Shown here: positions 34,401 to 45,939 of the stretch, in pieces
Position numbering within the stretch: position 1 is the first letter of the stretch
Layout of the letters: each line of letters begins with the position of its first letter
From: Diphasiastrum complanatum
Taxonomy: Eukaryota > Streptophyta > Lycopodiopsida > Lycopodiales > Lycopodiaceae
DNA length: 64,000 nt
Reading direction: 5' to 3'
Assembly (NCBI GenBank): GCA_029204225.1
Contig: CM055109.1
Coordinates: 2,100,340-2,164,339, forward strand
Position numbers and translations under genes: made by a program
The notes under the pieces: generated by a model
The model's database searches: none
Told to the model about the DNA's origin: nothing
What the model saw: the letters and a program-made list of their open reading frames with translations, nothing else

Positions 34401-35148
34401 TCGTTAGTGATAAAAGGTAGTGAGAAAAGGGAAACACAACAATTTTCAATCTGATTTGATGAACCTATTGAGTGTTTTTTTCTTGGTATCACGTAAGAAT
34501 TTGAGATCCCGCACTTAGAATTAATGTTTACATGAATTCTAAGTTTTTTAATCTGGTCTTGGCTGGTTACATGAGCAATAAGGCTTCTGGCAAATGGGTG
34601 AACTTAGATAGGCTATTTGTGAATTTGGTGAGCCTATTGAATGATTTCCTTTTTTTGAACTCAAATACAAGTATTCCACCCTTGAAGCATGATCATTTTT
34701 AGAACTAAGTTGGATGAGTTTGCTTTTTGGGTGATGTTAGACAATATGGGAACTATCTATAGGCAAGTGGGTGACAAAAATCAGTTTTTTATAAATTACA
34801 AGGATAATTCAAGTGATTTTTCAAGGGAAAAAATTGTCTTAAAAATGTAATTGCATGCTCATGGTAAAATGGATACACAATCAATTTCTCTTGGGTCAGT
34901 TTGTTGATTGGAGTAGAACTAGGTCAGTACTAGCTTCTAGCATAGGGGTGAACTTAGATATGAGGTTTAAGACTTCTGAGAACCTAATTAATACATTTTC
35001 TAGAGCCAGATTGAGAATGGAAGTCTTATTGAGTCAAATGAGTCCACAGAGGTGCAATGGGTATTTCAAAATTGGTAAGGGCAACTCAAGATCATAAGAT
35101 AAACCTTAAATTAACTTATGATGATGCGTCTTCATGAATTTCTCCAGA
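31431..35148. other. Long stretch without a recognisable gene
   Basis: AT-rich. The longest frame (32737-33117, +, 126 codons) has no motif I recognise. A tRNA-like box lies at about 32812-32890 on minus (GGTTCGATTC B box), but the A box is poor. Near 34450-34665 the phrase TTTGATGAACCTATTGAGTG recurs as TTTGGTGAGCCTATTGAATG, a degenerate repeat about 160 bp apart. There are no LTR or pol signatures until 35149. Confidence 0.5.
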
Positions 35149-35368
35149 TCAGCCCAAGCTAGCTTGGTCTGTGGTCACTGTCGGCTGCTCGGCTTCTATA
35201 GCTGTAGCTGCAGGTTCTATAGAAGGAACATCAATGTTGGAAGAATCCGTGCTATGTAAAATAGGATGAAATGACATAGCATCGTTTATCAATGGCTGTT
35301 TGAAATCATAGTATGTATGTTCTTGAAATATTACATCCCTAGAGACAAATACTACATTGGTGGATGGA

Positions 35369-36311
35369 TCAGAAACTTTTATAAGCTTTATGTTCATTAG
35401 GATAGCCAATGAAAATACATTTATTTGTCCTATGATCTAGCTTCTTCCTAAGCTGTTTAGGAATGTGAACATAACATATACAACCAAAGATTTTTAAATG
35501 GCTGAAACTAGGCTTGTGTCCATACCAAAATTCATAAGGAGTTTTGTTGTTGATGACTTTGGTGTTGGATCTGTTATGTACGTAACAGGATATGGCAGTA
35601 GCTTCTGCCCAGAACTTCGCAAGTAGGTGTGCTTGATGTAACATGAATCTGGCTAAGTTGAGAAGAGTTCGTTTCTTCTTTTTTGCAATCCTATTTTGTT
35701 GCAGTGCATAGGAAGTGGTGAATTGTCTTCTAATGCCATGTTCAGCCATGTAGTTGGACATCTCATTAGAGATGTATTTGCCACCATCAGTTCAGAGTGC
35801 CTTCACTTTTGTAGATGTTTGTGTCTCAGCCATGTAGTTGGACATCTCATTAGAGATGTATTTGCCACCATCAGTTCAGAGTGCCTTCACTTTTGTAGAT
35901 GTTTGTGTCTCAACCATGTAGTTGGACATCTCATTAGAGATGTATTTTCCACCATCAGTTCAGAGTGCCTTCACTTTTGTAGATGGCCTTGAATCTCTTG
36001 AAGCATTCAAAGGCTTCAGATTTGTGCTTAATGAACATGACTGTAGACCATCTAGACTAATCATCTATGAAAGTGATAAAATAGATTTCATCTCCTAAGG
36101 ACGGCGTTGGCATTGGACCACAAAGATCGCTATGTACAAGATCTAATACATGCTTTGTTTTGATGGAATGTAATTTGAGAAACTTGCTTCTAGAGTGTTT
36201 TCCATAGACGCATGATTCACAAAAGAAAGATTTCCTATCTAATGAAGAAGGGAAATACAATTCATCAACTAAGTTATTACAACGCATATAGGAAAGTGAT
36301 CTTGTATTCAC
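35369..36311 (-). pseudogene. Copia-3 integrase with triplicated core
   Basis: The N-terminal part (36311-36057) has FFCESCVYGKHSRSKF from the HHCC module and LVHSDLCGPMPTPSLG with the first catalytic Asp, ending in FITFIDD. The C-terminal part (35761-35369) has the region after the second Asp, an altered Glu motif (NRIAKKKKRT; the family Glu is lost), and NKTPYEFWYGHKPSFSHL. Between them the 84-bp block carrying the second catalytic motif (TDGGKYIS) is present three times, each with the same in-frame TGA just before the motif. Confidence 0.88.
35743..35985. repeat. Three tandem copies of an 84-bp block
   Basis: Units start at 35743, 35827 and 35911 with CAGCCATGTAGTTGGAC (CAACCATG in the third). 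They are nearly identical, far more alike than this element is to its relatives, so the expansion is younger than the element's decay. The period is 84 bp, a multiple of three, so it keeps frame. Confidence 0.97.
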
Positions 36312-36789
36312 GTGTCCAAACTGACTATGTCACAGAACAGCACTGTCATTTACATTTTCATTAGAGATACTAGCTAATGCAACTGAAATAGAGAGTACAT
36401 AAAGATTTCTGACTCTAGTGCATATAGTCAGAGTAGTATCTTCCTTGAATATTGTACACTGCTTAGATGAAAAAATAACAGTGTAGCCCTCATCAGTTAT
36501 CTTAGAGACTGATAACAGGTTCTTTGATAGCTGAGGAATGTGAAGGACATTGGGAACACAATGGATAGATCGTTGTTGAATGTGATCTTGACTGTCCCTT
36601 TGCCTTTAATGCATATGGTGCCTGAATCTATGAGGTAGATGAATTGATCTTTGTTGTAAGCTGCATACTTGGTAAACCATTCCTTGCGAGAGGTCATGTG
36701 CTGGGTAGCGTCGTTGTCCAGATATCAGCTATCATAGTCTTTGTTGTTGTTGTTGTAAGCCATTAACAAGTGTGTATCTTTCTCCTTGA

Positions 36790-37460
36790 ATTCTGTCGCA
36801 TTGGAGGAGTTTGGTTGCTGCTATTGTTGCTTCTTTGCCTCTTTGTAGATCCGGATATGACACTCCTTGATATCATGATTGGCTCTCTTGCCATATCTGC
36901 AGAAAAGCTTCTTACGCGATCCACCATGCTCACCTTGAGTGTGAGGCTTCTGTTGTTGTTGCTGCACTTGATTCTTACCCTTGGAGTAGTCTTTCTTCTT
37001 GGTGTATAGAGCCATGGATTTGTCTTTGATAGACAAGCTACTAGTCTTTCTCCGCATTTTTTCTTGAAGTAGGTGACCAATAATCTTTTGAAGAGTGAGG
37101 TCAAGTTGTGTGGAGATCATCACCACAAAATGCTCATATGACTTTGGAAGAGAAGAAAGCAAGGTCATGATGACATCATCATCTTGAATAGAACATCCTA
37201 CAGCTGATAACCGATCCAATAAAAACTTGAAGCGGTTGATGTGAGAAGTGATGGCAGTAGAATCAGACATGCTAAGAGTAAAGAACTTCTTTCTAAGATG
37301 TAATCTAGTGGTTACATCGTGAGTCTCATAGAGATTTGATAACAAATCTAATGCATCCTCAGAGATTTTGCATGTGGTAACGTGGGATATTTGGGAGTCG
37401 GCCAAATTGAGTGTGATACATGTAGGTGCTTGCTGTTGTACTTGGAAGTATATGGCTTCT
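36790..37460 (-). pseudogene. Copia-3 gag
   Basis: The 194-codon frame (37405-36821) has ADSQISHVTTCKISEDALDL, LHLRKKFFTLSM, HINRFKFLLDRL and DDVIMTLLSSLPKSYEHFV, the copia UBN2/gag helices. A Lys/Gln-rich tail and a broken zinc knuckle follow (CRYGKRANHDIKEC, second Cys replaced by Gly). The N-terminus before 37460 is missing. Confidence 0.88.
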
Positions 37461-37469
37461 GTGACAACT

Positions 37470-38276
37470 ATACATGGTGTATACTGTCAACCCATAGGGA
37501 ATGTTGATGTGGACGAGGGCGTCACAAATTCTCTCACTTCACTTTATAAGGGAAGTGCCTTTCTCTCACTTCGCAAATTTTGGAAAGTGGCTGGGAACGT
37601 TCCTCGTTCAAAGTAGATGACCTTTGTCATTTTTCTCTCTCTTCAAGATTTTGCGAAAAAGGCGAAGGTGCCCTTAAAAAGGCAAAGGTGTCCTTAAAAC
37701 AGTTTAACTCATGAAAATAGATGACCTTTGAGAGTTTTCTCTCTCTTCGCGAACATTTCACGAACAAAGTCGAAGGTGTTAGAAAAAATTTGAACTTTTG
37801 AACTGTCGTGAACATTTTGCGAAAAAGTTGAGGGTGTTTAAAATAGTTGAACTTTTGGACTGTCGTGAAAATTTTGTGAAGCTGTCTCAAACATAGTTCA
37901 TTTCTACAGACTTTCTCAAAAGTAATGTATTTTTGCAGACTTGTTCTAAATGCAAGTTTGTGAAAGCCCTTGAAGATGGCCAAGTCTTCAATGACTTCAA
38001 GTTATTAAACTTAATATCTGAACTTGAAATTATGATAGGATTGGTTACCCTTTGCTGGAGATCAGTCGAATGCCCGTGTTGTAGACGTTCTTCAAATAAG
38101 TGACAATGGGTCAAAAAATCTTTGTTTGTTAAGTGACAATGGGTCGAAAAAATCTGATACTGGATTTTTTTGATCTTCTGAAAAACTCGAGCCTTCTATT
38201 TTCTGGGTTTTGTAAAGTTTTCAAGATGCTCATTAATAAATGGATTTGAGGCGCATTGAAATCCAACAATCCCCCT
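37470..38276 (-). repeat. Copia-4 polypurine tract and 3' LTR
   Basis: On minus, AAGGGGGA precedes TGTTGGATTT, the classic polypurine-tract/LTR junction, with the LTR start at 38268. The LTR interior has repeated TTTCGCGAA/TTCACGACAG-like words at 37620-37880, and a TTATAAAG box on minus near 37548. The far end is approximate. Confidence 0.7.
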
Positions 38277-38387
38277 TAATGTGGATCCTGAAAAATTTTG
38301 ATCTTCAGATTTAACATGTCGTTGAATCTGAGATGATGCTCTTTTGATAGGGCCTTTGTGAAATAATGTGCTGCAATTGATTTTGTC

Positions 38388-40544
38388 CTACAGTAGACTA
38401 ATGATACCTCCTTGCTTTTGCACTTTCTCTTTTAAATAATAATACTTGATTTCGATATGCTTGCTTCGTGAATGAAATCTTGGATTGAGAGAGAGAGCAA
38501 TGGTGCTTTGATTGTCACAGAAAATGGTTGTTGGATGTGACTGTGCACGATCGATTCTACTAGCAGGTGTCTTGATAGTATAAAAATACAAATCCAGAAG
38601 TCGATCTCGTAGTATCAACGTCCCATGCCCAATCGACATCTATGTATCCTTCTAGAATACTAACAAATTGGCTGCCTCCATAGCATATGCTGAGATGTTT
38701 GGTTGCTTGGATGTGCTTCATAATTTTTGTAAGTGCTTTCCAATCGGCTAGGCCTAGATTTAATAGGAACTGGCTAAGTGAACCGATTAAATATGCAAGG
38801 TCGGGTCGAGTGCATATCATTGCATACATCAGTGAGCCAATAATGGAGTGAAATGGATATTGCTTCACTTCTTTCTTTTCTGCCTTAATTTGAGGAGATT
38901 GTTTCTTTGACAGCTTCAGTCTAGGGTCGACTGGAAAGTGACTTGGTTTGCAGTTGGCCATTCCATACTTTTCCAACACATTTGTGAGATATCTCTACTG
39001 GCTGACAGAAATTAGTCTGCTGGGTCGAATTTGAAAAATTTCAATTTTGAGACAATAGCGGGCTGGACCCATATCAATTATTTTGTACTCCTTGGCTAGC
39101 ATGCATTTTGTATTCTTCATCAAATTCATATTGTTACTGAATAATAGTGTATCATCCTGATAAAATTCCAGTTTAAAGGACAATAATGATTGTACGTAAC
39201 AATCATAGAGAGTTATTGGTTGCTTAATCAATGGATCTATCAAGTTCTACACATTAGATCTTGATCTAGATTCATTACACTTAGATTTAAGCAAGAGCAA
39301 TGGATCAAATCTTCATAAATTAGTGAAAGCGGCCTCACATGTGTGGAGTATTGTCCACAGTATGGCTTGCACCTGAAACAACGAGTACTTTGGTTCTTAA
39401 TAGCAATCATTCATAGAAATCACAATTCTAATGACTAGAAATCTCACAAAAGTGTAGAATGCAAAAGTCTCATCAATCTCATTAGCAAAATGATGATCCT
39501 TTTATGGATCAAGTACATCCATGAGTCTGGTACAGTCGAGCAGGTCTTCACACGTGTGAAGAGTGCCACATCACTCAAATCTATCCATTTGATCCATCCT
39601 TGATCCTTATCCAAAGTTGACCTTCTAGAATATGGCTAAAATCCAAAAAGCTAGTTCCCTAGAATATAGGAATATTCCCTACAAACTAGTATCTAAGAAA
39701 AATGGTCAACTCTTATCTTCTAGAACTCTATACACACGTGTGAACATCCACTTGCCATGTGGGAGCATTGACTTGCACATGCAAGGAAAACCTAATTTCT
39801 AGGTGACTAGTCAACTTGACTAAAAACTATTCATATCATGTTCACACTAACTAGATTGATACAAAATCAAACTAGATATATACAAGTATGAAAAATACTT
39901 TCTTTCACACATGGGAACAGGCTCCACACGTGTGAAATCAGATCATGAACATTGTTCTAATGATTGATCTTTATTTACAATAAACAATGTCAAGTGAGAA
40001 GTGACAATTTTCAACAATCCACATAGAGAGTGATGATGATGAAGAAATTCGATACAGATTTGAAGTAGACATTCGAATCTGCTGAGTTTGGAATAAAATC
40101 ATTTGTGATAAGGAATGCATTTATTTTATGGACCCAGGCTTTGGGTGACTGTTTCAGCCCATAGAGTGCCTTGTGAATTTTGCACATAAGGTGTTGCTTA
40201 CCCCTCGGTTCGTATCCTTTAGGCTATGACATAAAGATTTTCTCTTCAATGGTACCATTGAGAAAAGCGGTCTGGAAATCCATTTGATGAACTTCAAGAT
40301 CTGCTGCAACTGCAAAGGAGAGTAGTAATCTAATCGAAGCATGCTTGACAATTAGGTTGAAGGTTTCGGAATAGTCCAGATCTTGAAGTTGGGAATAGCC
40401 TTTGGTGACCAGCCTGTCTTTGTATCGATTTAGCTTGCCTTCAACATCATACTTTGTCTTGAATATCCATTTGCATGGAGTCAGATTTCTATCTTTTGGC
40501 AGCTTAGTGACTGTCCACATTTTGTGTCTATTGCTGCTTTTCAA
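38388..40544 (-). pseudogene. Copia-4 reverse transcriptase and RNase H, split by a solo LTR
   Basis: RT blocks in order: WTVTKLPKDRNLTPCKWIFK and RYKDRLVTKGYSQLQDLDY, then MDFQTAFLNGTIEEKIFM (first catalytic Asp kept), GLKQSPKAW, and the YVD half of the YVDD box, ending at 40017. Coding resumes at 39157 with the second Asp (DTLLFSNN). After that come KEYKIIDMG, KYGMANCKPS, a thumb/connection stretch and RNase H (GYIDVDWAWD, FCDNQSTIAL, SRSKHIEIKYYYL). Several stops are present. RT copies element RNA to DNA; this copy cannot be functional. Confidence 0.88.
39158..40016 (-). repeat. Solo LTR inserted in the copia-4 YVDD motif
   Basis: An 859-bp sequence begins TGTTGA and ends ATCA on minus. 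It interrupts the RT coding exactly between the two Asp codons, with GGAT repeated on both sides as target duplication. It has no internal coding. It carries three palindromic CACACGTGTG motifs plus two variants. The precise excision point is supported because removing it restores the family reading frame across the junction. Confidence 0.8.
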
Positions 40545-41930
40545 TGTTCAGCATCAAGTGTAAAAATTGCCTCTGGAACTGTATTTGGTTCCTGCACAAA
40601 GTAGCAAGCTGCATCATCCATAAATCTGGATGGAGGCCACTGTCTGGGTCGATTTGACCTTCTTGGCTGGATTTCTTTGCTCTGCTGATTAGAATCATTT
40701 TCAGAGTTAGTATCGATTTTTTGATTTTCGATCCTAGGATTGAAATTTGATTGTTCGACCTTGGGGTCGGATTTTGATTGTTCGACCCTAGGGTCGGAAA
40801 TTTGTGCAGCTTTTCCCTTGGGGTCGAAAAACTTTTCCTCCAGAAAAATGACATCTCTACTTGTGAATGGCTTTTTTATGTCCAGATTGTAGAGCTTGTA
40901 TGCCTTGTAATCTGGAGAGTAGCCAATAAAAATCGATCTTCTGCTTGTGTTGTCCAGCTTATGTTTGAGTGATGGTTTTGATCTTGTCCACACCTCAGAA
41001 GGTGTCTTGCCATTCAGGGCTTTGGTGGTGGATCGATTTTGCAAATAGGTTGCTATAGTAATAGCTTCTACCCAGAACTTCTTTGGAAGAGAGGCATGGG
41101 CCAGCATGCTCTTGGCACTTTCAATGAGTGTCTGATTCTTCCTTTCAGCTATACCATTGGATTGAGGTGAGTAGCTTGTTGTGAATTGTTGTTGTATGCC
41201 AACGTGGCCTTGCAGAATTCTTTAGATTCTGAGATAGATTCTCCCCCTCCATCTGAACTTTCTTTTTCCCTGTGTCGAATTTTCTACTGATGTCTTGAAC
41301 TGTTTGAAGAACTTGAATGTTTCTTATTTGTTCTTCAGAAAATAGGTAACAGTCCTCCGAGAGAAGTCATCGATGAAAATCAGGAAATAAAAAGCCCCCT
41401 CTGTAAAAGCAATCTGCATCGAGCCACAAATGTCACTATGTACAAGATCTAGCAAGACTTTGGAAGTATGAACTGAGTCAGAAATAAAAGGACTTCTAGC
41501 ATGCTTGCTGATTATACAGCTTTCACATGGAGAAGTTGGCTTGCTTACAGAAGACAGATCTTGTACTTGTCCTTGAGTTGACATTTGTTGAATACTATTG
41601 AAGTTTAAATGGACTAATCTAAAATGCCAAAGCATATCAAATGATTCAGAAGTAGAAGTGTGAAGAGCTTGATTGTTGGAGGAATATTAGTGGCTGAGTT
41701 TGTAAAGATTGCCACTCCTTTTTCCAAAAGCTAGAATTTTCTAGGATTTGTCAAGTATTATGCAATCATTTGCATCGAATTCAACCTTCTGACCTGAATC
41801 AGTGATTCTGCTAACTGAGAGCAAATTCTTGGTCAGATTTGGTAGGTGGAGAACGTTGGAGAGCAAGTTGACTTTACCTTTTTGAAATTTGACCCTGACT
41901 GTTCTTTCACCCTAGATCGAATGTGACTAC
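40541..41930 (-). pseudogene. Copia-4 integrase and linker
   Basis: The pre-integrase part reads NLTKNLLSVSRITDSGQKVE. The HHCC region (41635-41540) has LWHFRLVHLNFNS.. and SPCESCIISKHARSPF, and the DDE core starts with LVHSDICGSMQIAF. The segment with the second Asp and the Glu (41330-41120) is scrambled by shifts. The C-terminal part (41107-40541) has FWVEAITIATYLQNRS, LNGKTPSEVW, SIFIGYSPDYKAY and a DPRVEQ/DPKVEQ/NPRIEN repeat in the linker. Confidence 0.85.
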
Positions 41931-43190
41931 CTGTTCCACTCTCATTTTCACCTGATTCACCTCCATTCAGTCAAAATCTAACATTTTTTTTTTCTTTTTG
42001 AGTCTTTTTTCTCTTTTCCTAAGTCTTTTCCTCCCAGTTCTTACCCTACCTCTCCACAACTCTAACCCAACCCATCATCAACATGGCATCTTCCACCAAC
42101 TCCGATAACCAGCCATCTAGTCCTTTCGACGAAACTGACACCACCCAAGTCATTCAATTCTCTAACTCCACCCACAACTGGGACCTACCCACGGCTTCTT
42201 AGATCATACCATAGGTCCAAACGGCCCAAACCTCTCTTTGAAGGAATGGGAATTTACCCAACGCTTTTTACTTGCACCCTCAACATGGAATTCATCATCA
42301 TGGCCTACACAACGTGGGATGAAAATAAAAACCATTTTTATAGCCAATACCAAGGTACCACGCACCGCATGCATGTAAACACCGTCTCTGCTATTGGAAT
42401 TCTTTCCAGCGATAGACCAAAGCCATCACGAAATATAGCAAACACGACATCTCACGCATATCAAAAGACAGGAGAAAACCATAGCTCGACTAACTGCAGA
42501 AGCCACTTCAGCAGAGTATAATAATCATTTATTGGCTAGGCAGTTAGATGAGTACTAGTCACCACAGAGCCATAGAGAGAGGGAAGAATCGAGGATAGCT
42601 AGAGGGCATATTCCAAATTACCCTCCAAAAATGAGAGAACTAATTGCAGAGGAAGCATGTTTTGAAGATCTAGACTCCTACTTCCTCTATATACTAGCCA
42701 TGGAGTCCCTCTCAATTATTAGGACTATGAATTACGACCTTCTACAAGCCATCGACAAAGAACACAATGGCCAATAATACCAGGATCCTTCGACACATAT
42801 GGGATGACCTGTGATACCCTTCAGAAGTTTGCCATTACTACACAAAATCATAAAGAAGGCATCATCAGACTAAGTGCCCATTATGCAAAATGGCTATGGG
42901 AGTGGTTATTATTACCATGAGAGACATCAAATAGACCTACCAACTTGCAGATAAGACAAACATGGTGTAACCCCAATGAGCCTTTAGAAAAAGGATTTGA
43001 TTTAGTGCTTTATCTCAAGATCAGAGACAGATCAGCCAAGGAGCGTAAAACATTGAATGAGATATTCCAACATCAATTCTTGGAAGGAGCTGACCCTATG
43101 TTTATCAACGACAACAAAGCACTAGTCTATGGAAGGATCGAAAAGGCCCCAACCATGACACAAGTTTGCAGGCAAGCTTACGAGTAGCAA
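41931..43190 (+). pseudogene. Unrecognised degenerate retroelement-like coding region
   Basis: After a CT-rich leader, a start at 42084 opens MASSTNSDNQPSSPFDETD.. for 39 codons. Other + frames then give long runs with few stops: a helical stretch near 42470-42770 (ARQLDEY, GHIPNYPPKMRELIAEEACF, YDLLQAIDKEHNG) and 42945-43187 (KGFDLVLYLKIRDRSAKERK). Together these suggest one protein of about 360 residues broken by shifts, gag-like in position and composition. I could not match it to a named family, and no zinc knuckle or pol follows. Confidence 0.4.
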
Positions 43191-44425
43191 TGGACATTTG
43201 AAAATGTGTATATAAAAAAAAAAAAGAGTGAGAGTTGGGTGAGAATCTATTAGACACCAGGAAAGTTTCAAAGTAGTATTTTGGATAGATCGTCACTTGT
43301 ATCATATTTTTCTTAGACACTTTGGAAAAAAAAAATTGTTCTGAATGCATTAGTTAGAGTTACCTTTGGGTATATCACATCTCCGTGTTGTTCGAAGTTT
43401 TTCTTGATCAACTTAGAATAGGCATCTTAAATTAATTCTATAATCTTTCGAAAAAAAAAAAAGAAAGAGTGGAGTTGTTCCAGAAGTTGAGTAGAATCAG
43501 AAATCTTCAAAGTAGTTTCAGTCTCTAAAAAAAAAAATTTGATCAAACAACTTGTAGGAAGTTGTCTTGTGTAAATAAGAAGTTAGGAAGTCAAAGCTAC
43601 TGGAAACGAAACTTTAAACACTCTCGATAAGGTCTACCAAATGCATTCACAACAATCAACACCTTAGACACAATTCTGAAAGAATGCATCCATGCTCTTA
43701 CACCATACACTCCTGAATTGCATATGCATGCCACTTTATGCATGGGTCTGATAGTGGGCATGTCTTTTAAAATTGTTGGGAGTGGGTGCATAAAGCCAAT
43801 TAGAATCACTGGTGGGCTGGATTGTAGGGATTTCAAAGAACAAATCAAATGCAAAAGCTGATGGATCATGGTACAAACGACTACCACCCTTCACAAACCT
43901 GTGAAGTGTGTTGAAAATGAAAAGACACAGGGAACTTCAGAGGGATCATGATGACGTCACACAAATTCCACAAACATAATATGAAATATGTCCCTTTCTG
44001 GAGTAATCTCGCAGTACTCAAGTTGTTCCTTTGGACTAGGCAATGTTTTAGTTTCTGATGGACTTTCATTGCTAGTACTCTTTCAGGATCGAGACAATGT
44101 CTTAGATATGCTTCTGGTAGTAATTGAGGTTCTGCTTATGAGAAAACATTTTGGTGAGAGTGTCACCTTCTCAATTCGTCGTCGCAATGGAGGACCTATG
44201 TTGGTGGTTCTGGAAAATTTTGATGATCATTTATCATGAAGGGTTCTATTCAAACCATACAATATTGGAACCTCATGGATAATGAGCATTTTGCACATTG
44301 TAAATAGTCACAAGAGTCGACTACAGTTGAAGTATGGGTAATCAAGTTCAGGTAATAAAGACATACTTACCTTGAGTTCAAATTAGAAGGTTGCATCCAA
44401 CAAAGTTTCACGTCAGGTTCACCAA
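43191..44425. repeat. A-run-rich repeat DNA, partly shared with 52.7 kb
   Basis: Poly-A interruptions occur at about 43219, 43327, 43449 and 43527. The stretch 43880-44000 is an inverted copy of 52660-52770, including GATCCCTCTGAAGTTCCCTG on minus. The minus strand below 44425 should be the internal region of the LTR element whose LTR ends at 44426, but no gag motif was found. Confidence 0.55.
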
Positions 44426-44700
44426 TGTTAGGAATTTTTCCGACAGGGGATTGGTCCCGCTAGAAAGCCCCAGTGAGTGAAAGGGCCCACACTCCTTTAC
44501 GTGAGTGACTAGGGTCTATTACCACTTCCAACCATGGGGGTCATCCTAATCACCCCGTACTCCCCAATCAATGAGAGTTTTCCAAGCTCTCAGAAGTATG
44601 ATTGCAAGGAGATCGACTATTGAGTCCTCAAAGTTCTTCTCAATGTGGTAGAGTGAGAGAATGACTTCTCGTCATTCTATGAGGTCAGTAGAATATAAAA
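44409..44700 (-). repeat. LTR end and primer-binding site of another element
   Basis: On minus, ..AAATTCCTAACA (LTR end at 44426) is followed by TTGGTGAACCTGACGTG (44425-44409), a layout typical of an LTR followed by a tRNA-complementary site. The LTR body above 44426 has GGACCAATCCCC and GGGCC-rich parts. Its outer end and the family are unknown; it breaks into copia-5-related gag near 44740. Confidence 0.5.
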
Positions 44701-44751
44701 TTGTCCTTAGAACCAAGTACTAACTGAACCTTAGATATGGTAAGTAACGAT

Positions 44752-44985
44752 TCAAAAGAGCACTAAAATGGTTACATCTCTTGTTCGTTCATAGTCGAGG
44801 ATAGGTAAAATAAATGGTTCACGAGATCTGATGATCTCCCCTAGACGTTCAGCACCAAAGATTGACACAATCCATTGAATGTAAGCAATTTTCCACCCAA
44901 TAAGTATTGTAATATTCAAGTACGATGATTGTGCATAGGAAATATTTTTGATGCAAAATTGATGATTGCGAATTGCAAATATCAA
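44752..44985 (-). pseudogene. Copia gag N-terminal fragment downstream of an LTR
   Basis: The open frame has TILIGWKIAYIQWIVSIFGA and later PILDYERTRDVTILVL. Its layout resembles the copia gag N-terminus (W..(R/K)....YI near the start). It lies just after a primer-binding site at 45029-45038, as gag should. It is broken before the core. Confidence 0.45.
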
Positions 44986-45028
44986 TCAGGCTCTGAAACG
45001 AAACGAATCAAAACTGAAATTTGAACGA

Positions 45029-45935
45029 GCTCTGATATTGACATTGCTAAAACAAAATCAAATTAATCGCAAATGAAATGAATTCGAATGGATTTCAGAT
45101 ATGATTGCTGGGTAGTGCCTGCTATATAATTCCTACAATCCTCTAGAAACTAGACAGACACTGCTGATCTACGTTATAGATTAATACAACATTCAACAAA
45201 AAAAACTGAACCAGTGTGCGGAATTGATAAAACAAGTGAATGAGATACACAAGTGATAGTAGACAATAATTCATTCAAGATTAGACAAAATAAGAGTGAT
45301 ATGTACATAATAGCTACAGTATCATCTATTGATCCTCTTGATTTCGAGCGCTGTATGACAGATCCACACAACACATTGGCATGAGAGAAGCGACGGTCTC
45401 TCATGAGTAATGTCTCGCTTACTAGCGGACTTCTTGGATCTCTGTAAATCCTACTTACAAAATTGTCTCGCTCATAGGCAGACTTCTATTTTATATTTTG
45501 TATGTTTTCTATCTGCTACTGTATGCATCTTATACATCTAGTAATTGCATACATTCAAAGTAGCACATCAGATTAGATCGATTAAACAATCTATAACTAA
45601 TCATGGATTACAAGAGAGGTGGGTTAGGTACGTCCTAACGCTCTTCCTCTGACGTCATCATATCAGATCAGGGTTTTTGTACTTCATGGTACTTGCATGA
45701 TCTTCCTGATGCTTTGGAGCATGAAGGTCGAAAAGTGTCATGAAGATTTTGTGTTGCTTCGAGCCGTTTGACTTTCGCGTCGTCTAACTTTCTCCTACTG
45801 TATCACGAAATTTTTTCTTTCGTGAACTTTTTGCATTCGTGTCTTTTCGTGAGGATGTTTGCGAACATTTTCGCTTCATGTCTTTTCATTAGGTTCGCGA
45901 ACATTTTCACTTCATGTCTTTTTGTCAAACTGAGG
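45029..45935 (-). repeat. Copia-5 LTR followed by a primer-binding site
   Basis: On minus the LTR runs from about 45935, just past the copia-5 RNase H end and a GAGAGGGAGC purine tract, to 45039, ending ..AATGTCA. ATATCAGAGC (45029-45038) then matches the tRNA-Met primer site. An LTR with pol on one side and a primer site plus gag on the other indicates an internal-LTR-internal array. TTTTCGTGAA/CGCGAACATTTTC words recur at 45800-45915. Confidence 0.6.
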
Positions 45936-45939
45936 GTTG

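Larger units (their letters stand above)
35149..37460 (-). mobile_element. Copia-3: degenerate Ty1/copia element
   Basis: In minus order: gag (37460-36790), a protease/pre-integrase region (36700-36320), integrase (36311-35369) and linker (35409-35149). No LTR, primer-binding site, reverse transcriptase or RNase H of its own is seen. The gag end abuts the LTR of copia-4. The integrase centre holds a tandem triplication (35743-35985). Confidence 0.85.
37470..41930 (-). mobile_element. Copia-4: degenerate Ty1/copia element with 3' LTR
   Basis: In minus order: pre-integrase (41930-41640), integrase (41635-41040), linker (41000-40541), reverse transcriptase (40544-39000, split by a solo LTR), RNase H (38979-38388), polypurine tract (38276-38269) and 3' LTR (38268 to about 37470). 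Gag and the 5' LTR are absent. Stops and shifts occur throughout. Confidence 0.88.

Noticed and set aside
36770-37009. Leu-rich hydrophobic plus-strand frame that looks like a membrane protein.
   Set aside because: It is the antisense of the Gln/Lys-rich copia-3 gag tail.
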